Below are positions 16,734-23,852 of a DNA stretch of 64,000 nucleotides, piece after piece. The notes beneath the pieces are model-generated. The model ran no database searches and was not told the origin of the DNA. It saw only the letters and a program-made list of their open reading frames with translations. The position numbers were made by a program, and so were the translations under genes. The stretch covers positions 1-64,000 of the forward strand of contig JAPPFP010000009.1 in NCBI GenBank assembly GCA_028877275.1. The letters are read 5' to 3'. The DNA comes from Acidobacteriota bacterium. GTDB lineage: Bacteria; Acidobacteriota; Thermoanaerobaculia; Multivoradales; Multivoraceae. Each line of letters opens with the position of its first letter. Within the stretch, counting starts at the first letter, position 1.

Positions 16734-18119
16734 TCAGCCGGCCGCCTGCACCTCGGTGGTTCCGAGCCCTTCGAGCCGCGGCAGGAGTTCGTCCGCGGGA
16801 CCGACGGCGATGATCGTCAGGGCTTCGGGAAACAGGTGGCGACGGCAGACCTCGAGGACGTCCTGGCCCGAGGTCGCGCGCACCCGCTCGGGCCAGCGGT
16901 CGTACTCGTCGCGGTCAAGGTCGAAGACGGCGAGCGTCTGCAGGCGGGAGGAGAGGCCCTGGATCGTCTGCAGGGTGTAGGGGAAGACGCCGACCATGTA
17001 GTTGCGGGCGTCATCGAGTTCCGCCGCGCTCGGCTGTTCGGCGCACATCCGTTCGACTTCCTCGATCGTCTTCCGACAGGCGGCGCCGGCCGCGTCGTTG
17101 GCCACCGCTGTCGAGATGACGAAGGGGCCCGGGCCGCGACGGAAGTCGAAGGCGCTCGAGACGCCGTAGGTGTAGCCGTGCTTCTCCCTGAGAGTGAGGT
17201 TCAACCGGCTCATGAACTTGCCCCCGAGGATGGAGTTCGCGACCTGGAGCCGGACGCGGTCGGGGTGACGTTTCGGTACCCCGGAATGGCCGATCCGCAG
17301 TTCAGTCTGCGCTGCGCCGGGCCGGTCGACGACCACGACGCGGCGTGCCGACGGCGAGGGGGGCGAGGGCTCGAGGTTCGTCAGCGCGGCCTCGAAGCTG
17401 CGGGCGTGGAGCCGGAGCTGCGGTTCGACCGTCTCTTCGATCGCCCGGCGCACGCGACCGTTCCCGAGTTCGCCGACCGCGATCAGGTGGCACGAGCCTG
17501 CGGCGAGGGCCCGGGCGTGGAACCCGGCGATGTCCTCCCGGGTGATCGTCCGGGTCGTTCTCCGGTCGCCGATCGCGGGGTACGCGTAGGGCGTGTTGCC
17601 GTAGATGGCGCGGGCAAAAGCGATTCGGGCCTGCGCGGACGGGTCGCTGCGACGCCGCTCGATCTCGGCCAGGCGGCGCCGCCGCCGGCGTTCGACTTCT
17701 TCGTCGAGGAAGGCCGGTTCGGCGGCGGCCTCGGCGACCAGCTCCAGGCCGGCGGCGACGTCCCCGGAGCCGATCGTGGTGCCGACTGCCGCGTTCTCCC
17801 AGCCGCAGGAAGTCGAGATGGTGGTTCCGAGGTCCTCCGCGGCGGCGGCGAACTCGAGTGCGTCCCGGCCACGGGTGCCGGCGCCGCGAAGCCCCGCCGT
17901 GAACGAGGCGAGGCCGGCGCGCTCGGGAGTGTCGAGTTCGGCGCCGCCGGGCATCAGCAGCACGACGGTGACCAGGCCGCAACCCTGGACATCGAGGGTC
18001 CACAGCCGCGCGCCCGACTCGAGCTCGTCGACCTCGAAACCCGGAAAGGAGCAGCTCCGGCTGGGACCGGGAACTGGCGGCCGGCCGCGGTCCAGCGCGG
18101 GTCGTCCGTTCGCGGTCAC
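16734..18119 (-). CDS. M16-family peptidase-like protein, apparently non-catalytic subunit
   Basis: The 461-residue protein resembles the second subunit of bacterial M16 (processing-peptidase-like) pairs. It has GGKFMSRLNLTLREKHGYTYG and the AGLASFTAGLRGAGT region, where an active enzyme would have HxxEH; no zinc-binding HxxEH is present. The C-terminal half keeps the M16 substrate-chamber pattern. The start is a GTG overlapping the upstream M16 stop (GTGA); longer in-frame extensions read back into that gene. With its neighbour it probably forms a heterodimeric zinc protease. No signal peptide is visible, so a cytoplasmic location is inferred. Confidence 0.85.
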   Translation of the reverse strand: MTANGRPALDRGRPPVPGPSRSCSFPGFEVDELESGARLWTLDVQGCGLVTVVLLMPGGAELDTPERAGLASFTAGLRGAGTRGRDALEFAAAAEDLGTTISTSCGWENAAVGTTIGSGDVAAGLELVAEAAAEPAFLDEEVERRRRRRLAEIERRRSDPSAQARIAFARAIYGNTPYAYPAIGDRRTTRTITREDIAGFHARALAAGSCHLIAVGELGNGRVRRAIEETVEPQLRLHARSFEAALTNLEPSPPSPSARRVVVVDRPGAAQTELRIGHSGVPKRHPDRVRLQVANSILGGKFMSRLNLTLREKHGYTYGVSSAFDFRRGPGPFVISTAVANDAAGAACRKTIEEVERMCAEQPSAAELDDARNYMVGVFPYTLQTIQGLSSRLQTLAVFDLDRDEYDRWPERVRATSGQDVLEVCRRHLFPEALTIIAVGPADELLPRLEGLGTTEVQAAG

Positions 18120-19408
18120 GCTTCCGGCACCACGATGATGGCGGCGCGGCGTTCCGCGGCGAGGGCGCGCCGCGCCAGGTCCCGAACCTGTTCGCGGTCC
18201 ACCTGGAGCAGGCGTTCGGGTTCGGAGAAGATCCTGGACGGATCGTCGAAGTAGGTCGCCGCGCAGGACAGGCGGTCGGCGCACAGGGCCAGATCCTGCC
18301 GGCTGTCATGGTGCGCGAGCAGCAGGCTCCGACGCGCCCGTTCGAGTTCCTCGGCAGTCGGACCGGCCGACCGGATCGCCTCCACGTGCTCGAGCACCGC
18401 CCGTTCCAGGGCCTCGACGTTCGCCAGGGGGTCCGGCTCGCGGTTCTGGCAGGTGGCGATGATGGCAAAGGTCGCACAGATCTCCGTGGGCAGGATGACC
18501 GTCGAGATGGACTGCGCGATCTGGCGTTCGTAGACGAGGTCTCGATGGAGTCGGCTCATCTTCCCGGAGGAGAGGATCATCGCCAGCAGCTCGCCGGCGT
18601 ACCAGTCGTCGCTCCCGTAGCCGTCGACGCACCAGGCGGAGTAGCAGCGGGGCAGCTCGATCGAGTCCTCGAGGATCTCCCGCGTAGCGCCGCGGGGACC
18701 GATCTCGCACGCCGGCTCGACGGTGGGGGCCGGAGGCAACGCTCCGGCAGGTATCTCCCCGAAGTAGCGCAGGATCTGCTCGAGGGCGGCTTCGCTGTCG
18801 ATGTCGCCGGCCAGCGTAAGGACCGCGTTGTTCGGCCGGTACCAGGTGCGGAAGAAGTCCTCGACGCTGTCGAGCGTCGCGGCCTCCAGGTCGTCCATGT
18901 AGCCGATCACCGGCCAGGCGTACGGGTGATTGGCGCCGTTCGGGCGCCGGTAGAGAAGTTCGCTCAGACGTTCCCCGGCCAGGCCGTATGGCTGGTTGTT
19001 GACGCGTTGAAGGCGCTCGTTCATGACCACCGACAACTGATTCTGGAACTTCTCCTCGGTGAGGGCCTCAAGCAGGAAGCCCATGCGGTCGGACTCCAGC
19101 CACAGACCGAGTTCCAGGTGGTTCGCGGGCAGGGTCTCGTAGTAGTTCGTGCGGTCGTACCAGGTCGAGCCGTTGGCGACGCCGCCGACCTTCTGGATGT
19201 GCTCGAAGTGGCCGTTCTCCGACACGTTCGCCGATCCCTGGAACAGCATGTGCTCGAACAGATGGGCCAGGCCGGTGCGCCCCGTCTCTTCGTTCTTCGA
19301 ACCGACGTGGTACCAGACGTTCACGGCCGCCAGGGGCAGCCTTCGGTCCTCGTGGAGAACGACGCGCATGCCGTTCGGGAGTTCGTGCTGCTCGAGGTGC
19401 TCTGGCAT
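18116..19408 (-). CDS. M16-family zinc metallopeptidase, catalytic subunit
   Basis: The 430-residue protein carries the inverted zinc motif HLFEH (49-53). A downstream glutamate (NERLQRV, about residue 131) sits at the spacing expected for the third ligand, and the substrate-binding GGVANGSTWYDRTNYYETLP is present. These define pitrilysin-family M16B peptidases, which degrade peptides inside a two-subunit clamp. It is the first gene of a minus-strand set with the non-catalytic partner (4-nt overlap) and the EF-G-like gene. Its start is 95 nt from divergent lexA. Confidence 0.92.
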   Translation of the reverse strand: MPEHLEQHELPNGMRVVLHEDRRLPLAAVNVWYHVGSKNEETGRTGLAHLFEHMLFQGSANVSENGHFEHIQKVGGVANGSTWYDRTNYYETLPANHLELGLWLESDRMGFLLEALTEEKFQNQLSVVMNERLQRVNNQPYGLAGERLSELLYRRPNGANHPYAWPVIGYMDDLEAATLDSVEDFFRTWYRPNNAVLTLAGDIDSEAALEQILRYFGEIPAGALPPAPTVEPACEIGPRGATREILEDSIELPRCYSAWCVDGYGSDDWYAGELLAMILSSGKMSRLHRDLVYERQIAQSISTVILPTEICATFAIIATCQNREPDPLANVEALERAVLEHVEAIRSAGPTAEELERARRSLLLAHHDSRQDLALCADRLSCAATYFDDPSRIFSEPERLLQVDREQVRDLARRALAAERRAAIIVVPEA

Positions 19409-19466
19409 CGGCCGCGTAGTGTATGCGGCCGGGTCAGGAGCGACGGCCGGTGGGAGGCGGCGGCGG

Positions 19467-19494
19467 TTGTCTTACGCTCGGTTTGCGTTACCAT
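19467..19494 (+). promoter_or_regulatory. Candidate lexA promoter and autoregulatory operator
   Basis: TTGTCT (19467-19472) and TACCAT (19489-19494) are separated by 16 nt and would start RNA within a few bases of the lexA ATG. In the spacer, TTACGC and GCGTTA are near-inverted halves separated by seven bases, a plausible LexA operator. No SD precedes the ATG. The assignment rests on weak hexamers only. Confidence 0.35.
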
Positions 19495-19503
19495 TGAGCA
19501 TCC

Positions 19504-20127
19504 ATGGACGATTTCCTGACCGAGCGCCAGAAGCAGATTCTCGACTTCGTCTGCGAGTTCCACCAGACGCGGGGCATCGCGCCCACCCACCTGGAGATCC
19601 GCCGCCGTTTCGGCTACCGGTCCTACGGCACCGTCCACAAGCACCTGAAGCTCCTGAGGCAGAAGGGCTACCTGCGCGGCGGCTGGAATCAGAAGCGCGG
19701 CCTGGAACTGACTGAGAAGACGCTGCGCGGCCGGCGGCCGGTCGCGAACGCTGTTCCCTTCCATGGCCGGATCGCCGCCGGCCGGCCGATCGAGGCCGTG
19801 CCCGGCGTCGACGACCTGCCCGTGCCGGAGCACCTGCTCGAGCGCAGCCCGGCCGGCCGGCACTACGTGCTCGAGGTGGCAGGGGACTCGATGATCGACG
19901 ACGGCATCTGCGACGGCGACCTCGTCGTCATCGCCGAACGGGACGAGGCGCGGTCGGGGCAGGTGGTCGTCGCGCTGATCGACGACGAGGCGACGCTCAA
20001 GCGCTACTTCCCCGAAGGCGATTCCATCCGGCTGCAGCCGGCGAACCGGGAGATGGAGCCGCTCCACGTCTCCGCGGATCGACTGCGCATCCAGGGGGTC
20101 GTGGTCGGTTTGATGCGCCGCTACTGA
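19504..20127 (+). CDS. lexA: LexA repressor
   Basis: LexA represses SOS genes and inactivates itself when RecA filaments stimulate its autocleavage. The 207-residue protein has an N-terminal winged helix-turn-helix (about 1-70, with RRFGYRSYGTVHKHLKLL). The cleavage site is Ala92-Gly93 (GRIAAGRPIEA), the nucleophile Ser129 (GDSMIDDGI) and the general base Lys166 (DEATLKRY). Transcription diverges from the M16 pair. No ribosome-binding site precedes the ATG, so a leaderless or nearly leaderless message is possible. Confidence 0.95.
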   Translation: MDDFLTERQKQILDFVCEFHQTRGIAPTHLEIRRRFGYRSYGTVHKHLKLLRQKGYLRGGWNQKRGLELTEKTLRGRRPVANAVPFHGRIAAGRPIEAVPGVDDLPVPEHLLERSPAGRHYVLEVAGDSMIDDGICDGDLVVIAERDEARSGQVVVALIDDEATLKRYFPEGDSIRLQPANREMEPLHVSADRLRIQGVVVGLMRRY

Positions 20128-20161
20128 TCGTCGCGGCCGCGCCCCAGCAAGAGTCGCGGCC

Positions 20162-21952
20162 TCAACTGCCGGCGGTGACGCTGCGCTCGACTCGCGTGCC
20201 GGGCACGCCGTAGTAGGACAGGATGCCGTCCACGATCGCCTCGGCGACCCGCTGGCGGTAGGCGCGGGTCTTGATCAGCCGGCGGTCCTGATCGTTGCTC
20301 AGGTTGCAGACCTCGAGCAGGACCTTGGCCGGTATCCGGTTGAAGCGGAGCTGCGCCGGCACGTAGACGCGGCGTCCGCGCCAGATCCGATCGCGGATCG
20401 GGTTGTTGTGATGAACGCTCAGGTCGGCGCGGCGGAAGCTGCCGAGCAGGTGCTCGGCGAGATCCCGCGACAGGCCCTTGCTGGTCGTCCGTTCGGTTCG
20501 CGTGAAGGAGACGCGGGGTTCGGCCCGCACTTCGCGGCGCGCGTTGTACACGCTGCCCGACTTGCCATAGTTGTTCGTGATGCCGACCAGGCCCGGAATG
20601 TAGACCATGGCGCCCTTCAGCGACGGGTGCAGCGAATCCGCGTGAATCGAGATGAAGATGACCTGACCCGGCTCGGCGCCGGCCTGGCGGCGCTGCCGGT
20701 AGACGGAGTTCGACAGGTACCACCGGAAGTTCGTTGCCACCGCCGCGTTGTCGATGCGGTATGGCGGGTTCGTGAGCACAGCGTGTCCACGGGAATGCGG
20801 CAGCACGTCGGCGTCCTGGATCCGGAACGTCGCGCCTTCCCGCGTGGTCGGCACGACGGTGGCGGCGGTGCGGCTCTCCAGCAGCCTCTTGGCGCGCAGC
20901 ATGATGTCGTAGACGTACACGCTTTCCCACAGGCCGCCGACCGGCGCCCCGGTGTCGCGGCCGCCGTGGCCGGCGTCGAGCACCACCGTGACCCCGTCCA
21001 GATCGAGGGCCAGCAACTCGTTCTCGATCTGTTCGGAGGCGGAGCGCTGCGCTTCCCACTCCCGGCGCTGCGGATGATCGGGTGGTAGATAACGGGCCGA
21101 GAGCAGGTCGAGCGGGATCTTGACCTCGTAGCCGACGGGGAGGTCGCGCACGTCGCGGATCGCGTTGCGCTCCCTGATCTGGTCGACCAGTTCGTTCACG
21201 TCCGTGGCGAGGAGCCGGCCGGTGAAGCGCATGACGACGCTGGAGTAGAGGGCTTCGCCGGCCTTCAGGCGGTAGCTGGCGTAGTCGCCTTGGCCGTCCG
21301 AGCCGTAGCGGACGAAGGGCCCATCGCCAATAGAGGAGCCGGCTCCCGAGTCCGCCGCAGCGACCACTTGGCGGGTCGCGGCGGCAGGCAGCATGCCGGC
21401 ATAGGGCTCAGAGAGCATGCCGCGCGGGATGAGAATGACCTGACCGGGTCGGATGACGTTGCTGGTCAGGCCGTTCGCCTGCCGCAGCGTCCTGTGGTTC
21501 TCGCCCGAGCCGGTGAACCATTCCGCGATGCTCCACAGACTCTCCGACCTGGCGCCGCGCGAGGCGGAGGCGACACGGTGCCGCCAGCCCTCGGCGGTGG
21601 CCTGGTCCCTCGGCAGCAAGGCGCGAATGACGGCCTGCTGGTGTCGCGCGGGCAGCAGCTCAAAGGGCACCTTGTACCGGACACCGCGACGGAGCCCTCG
21701 GACGCCTCCGTTCGCCCGGCTCACGGCTGAGGCGTGCCGTGAGCTGCCGCAGAGCCGCTCGGCGAAGGCCAGCAGGCCTTCATTCCGCCGTGGCTTCGCC
21801 TCGATGTGGATTCTGCCTGAGGCGGCCAGCACCGCGACCGGACTCGGCGATCCGATCTCCGGCACGGCCATGCGCCGGGTGGCCGCGTCGCTCGCCGCGG
21901 GCAGGAGCAGGGCAAGGACGACCGCCGCGAGGAGCCAGGCGCGAGCGCTCAT
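20162..21952 (-). CDS. N-acetylmuramoyl-L-alanine amidase with LysM domains
   Basis: The 596-residue exported protein should cleave the amide bond between MurNAc and the stem peptide. A signal peptide covers about residues 4-24 (hydrophobic AWLLAAVVLALLLPAASDA). A LysM-like segment lies at about 137-180 (ENHRTLRQANGL), with a second LysM-like stretch at about 225-285. The C-terminal Amidase_3 domain has the zinc motifs DAGHGGRDTG (326-335), a glutamate in GGLWE (343), FISIHADS and the catalytic VLLEVCNLSN. The ATG lies in an ATGA overlap with gatA, so it is co-translated with the amidotransferase genes. Confidence 0.92.
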   Translation of the reverse strand: MSARAWLLAAVVLALLLPAASDAATRRMAVPEIGSPSPVAVLAASGRIHIEAKPRRNEGLLAFAERLCGSSRHASAVSRANGGVRGLRRGVRYKVPFELLPARHQQAVIRALLPRDQATAEGWRHRVASASRGARSESLWSIAEWFTGSGENHRTLRQANGLTSNVIRPGQVILIPRGMLSEPYAGMLPAAATRQVVAAADSGAGSSIGDGPFVRYGSDGQGDYASYRLKAGEALYSSVVMRFTGRLLATDVNELVDQIRERNAIRDVRDLPVGYEVKIPLDLLSARYLPPDHPQRREWEAQRSASEQIENELLALDLDGVTVVLDAGHGGRDTGAPVGGLWESVYVYDIMLRAKRLLESRTAATVVPTTREGATFRIQDADVLPHSRGHAVLTNPPYRIDNAAVATNFRWYLSNSVYRQRRQAGAEPGQVIFISIHADSLHPSLKGAMVYIPGLVGITNNYGKSGSVYNARREVRAEPRVSFTRTERTTSKGLSRDLAEHLLGSFRRADLSVHHNNPIRDRIWRGRRVYVPAQLRFNRIPAKVLLEVCNLSNDQDRRLIKTRAYRQRVAEAIVDGILSYYGVPGTRVERSVTAGS

Positions 21953-23409
21953 GGAACCGGCTCCGGCCGGCACTCGAAGCCCGTTTCCCGTTCGAACGCC
22001 CGGGCTGCCCGCAGCGCGGTGCCGTCGGCGAACGGACGCGCCAGGATCTGAAGCCCGAGGGGTAGGCCCCGACTGTCGAGACCGCAGGGGACCGAGATGC
22101 CCGGTATGCCGGCCAGGCTGGTCGGCGTCGTGAACACGTCCGAGAGGTACATCGCCAGCGGATCGTCGACCCGCTCACCGAGCCTGAAGGCGCCGCCGGG
22201 GCTGGTTGGCGTCACCAGCAGCTCGGCTTGCTCGAAGGCTTCGGTGAACTGCTGTCGCAGAGCCCCGGCGATCCGCGCCGCGCGGCCGTAGTAGGCGTCG
22301 TAGTAGCCCGAGGACAGCGCGAAGGTCCCGAGAATGATCCGGCGCTTGACCTCCGGGCCGAAGCCCTCGCTTCGGCTGCCGGTGTACATCTCGGTGAGTG
22401 AACGGGCGCCGGCGGCGCGGTGGCCGTAGCGACTGCCGTCGAACCGGGCCAGATTCGCGCTGGCCTCGCTGTTGGCCAGCACATAGTAGGTGGCGACAGC
22501 GGTTTCGATCAGTGGGACGCTGACCTCGACCAGTTCGGCGCCGCAGCGCGCGAGTGCCTCGAGCGCCTGTTCGAAGCCGCGCGCCGCGTCGCCCGCCAGC
22601 GCGGAGGTCCTGACCTCGCGGATGGTGCCGACTCTCAACCCCTCGATGCCGTTCTCGATCGGTTGCAGGAAGTCACCGGCGGGCTCTTCGCTGCAGGTGG
22701 AGTCCCGCGGGTCGGGTCCGGCGATGGCTCCGAGCGCAAGCGCCGCGTCGCGCACGTTGCGGGCCAGCGGTCCGATCTGGTCGAGCGAGGAGGCGAAGGC
22801 GACCAGACCGTAGCGCGAGACGCGGCCGTAGGTCGGCTTGACGCCGACCACGCCACAGAAGGCGGCCGGCTGCCGGATCGAGCCCCCGGTGTCCGAGCCC
22901 AGCGCCAGGGGCACCTCGGCGGCCGCGACGGCGGCCGCCGAACCGCCGCTCGAGCCGCCGGGCGCCATGGCCAGGTTCCAGGGATTGCGGGTCGTGGCCA
23001 GGGCCGAGTTTTCGCACGACGAACCCATGGCGAACTCGTCCATGTTCACGCGACCGACGGGCACGGCGTCGGCGGCGACGAGCCGCTCGACGGCGCCGGC
23101 CGTGTAGGGCGCGCGGTAGCCGGCCAGGATGCGCGAGCCGCAGTTCAGTTCGTGCCCCGCCAGGGACAGGTTGTCCTTCAGGGCCGTCGGTACGCCGGCG
23201 AGCGGACCGAGAGGCAGTCCCTCGTCCCGCCGGCTGTCGATTTCGGCGGCTCGTTCGGTCGCTTCATCCCTCCAGAGTTCGAGAAAGGCGCCGACGGAGC
23301 CATCGACCTCGTCGATCCGGGCGAACGCAGCTTCGACCGTGTCGACCGCATTCCGCTCCCCTGAACGGATCGCGGCTGCCAGCTCCTCCGCGGTTGCCGG
23401 TTGCATCAC
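21949..23409 (-). CDS. gatA: Asp-tRNA(Asn)/Glu-tRNA(Gln) amidotransferase subunit A
   Basis: GatA is the glutaminase subunit that supplies ammonia to transamidate mischarged Glu-tRNA(Gln) or Asp-tRNA(Asn). The 486-residue protein has the amidase-signature Ser-cisSer-Lys triad: the lysine in PTALKDNLSL and the serines in GGSSGGSAAAVAAAEV and GSDTGGSIRQPAAF. gatC lies immediately upstream with a 4-nt overlap. gatB is not in the window, so the complex must be completed from elsewhere. The signature motifs are unmistakable. Confidence 0.96.
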   Translation of the reverse strand: MMQPATAEELAAAIRSGERNAVDTVEAAFARIDEVDGSVGAFLELWRDEATERAAEIDSRRDEGLPLGPLAGVPTALKDNLSLAGHELNCGSRILAGYRAPYTAGAVERLVAADAVPVGRVNMDEFAMGSSCENSALATTRNPWNLAMAPGGSSGGSAAAVAAAEVPLALGSDTGGSIRQPAAFCGVVGVKPTYGRVSRYGLVAFASSLDQIGPLARNVRDAALALGAIAGPDPRDSTCSEEPAGDFLQPIENGIEGLRVGTIREVRTSALAGDAARGFEQALEALARCGAELVEVSVPLIETAVATYYVLANSEASANLARFDGSRYGHRAAGARSLTEMYTGSRSEGFGPEVKRRIILGTFALSSGYYDAYYGRAARIAGALRQQFTEAFEQAELLVTPTSPGGAFRLGERVDDPLAMYLSDVFTTPTSLAGIPGISVPCGLDSRGLPLGLQILARPFADGTALRAARAFERETGFECRPEPVP

Positions 23410-23741
23410 TCGTCGCCGCCCGGCGTTGCCTTGACCTGCGGTACGAGCAGGAAGCGGTCGAGGGAGGCCGGCGCGTTGTCCAGGAACTGGTCGAGCAGCG
23501 TAGGTCCTTCCCTGTCTGCGGGGCCCGCCGCGTCCGCCGGCCGGGGAATGTCGTTGTCGGCAGCGTCACTGGCCGCGTCGCTGTCTTCGAGGGAGGCGGC
23601 GCCGTTGTCGAACTCCCGGAGCTGATCGATGTAGTCGACGATCTCGGAGAGCTGACTGGCGAACGTCGTCTCCTCGCGGGCCGAGATCCGCAGTCTCGCC
23701 AGCTCGGCAATCCGCCGCACCTCATCCACGCCTAGAGACAC
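23406..23741 (-). CDS. gatC: Asp-tRNA(Asn)/Glu-tRNA(Gln) amidotransferase subunit C
   Basis: GatC wraps around GatA and GatB to stabilise the complex. The 111-residue protein has the family N-terminus (VDEVRRIAELARL) and ends in FLLVPQVKATPGGDE. The middle carries an Asp/Ala-rich insert (about residues 48-80) that is longer than in most GatC proteins. The first start is GTG at 23741; a GTG four codons later would give MDEVRRIAE and is also plausible. Confidence 0.92.
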   Translation of the reverse strand: MSLGVDEVRRIAELARLRISAREETTFASQLSEIVDYIDQLREFDNGAASLEDSDAASDAADNDIPRPADAAGPADREGPTLLDQFLDNAPASLDRFLLVPQVKATPGGDE

Positions 23742-23765
23742 TTCGCTATAAGTCTAGCAGGTGCG

Positions 23766-23826
23766 CGGGTCCTCTGACCCGCTGCCGCCGCAGGCGGCCA
23801 GGAAGCGCGCCGGCTGTCAGGCCGGC
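23766..23826. repeat. Three tandem GC-rich hairpins
   Basis: CGGGTC/GACCCG (23766-23781), GCCGCC/GGCGGC (23784-23798) and GCCGGC/GCCGGC (23809-23826) are consecutive short stem-loops. They lie between the end of the greA-like gene and gatC on the minus strand. No T-tract follows, so intrinsic termination is uncertain; REP-like palindromes are an alternative. Confidence 0.45.
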
Positions 23827-23852
23827 TCTATCTTGGTGGCGTCAGGCGGCCC

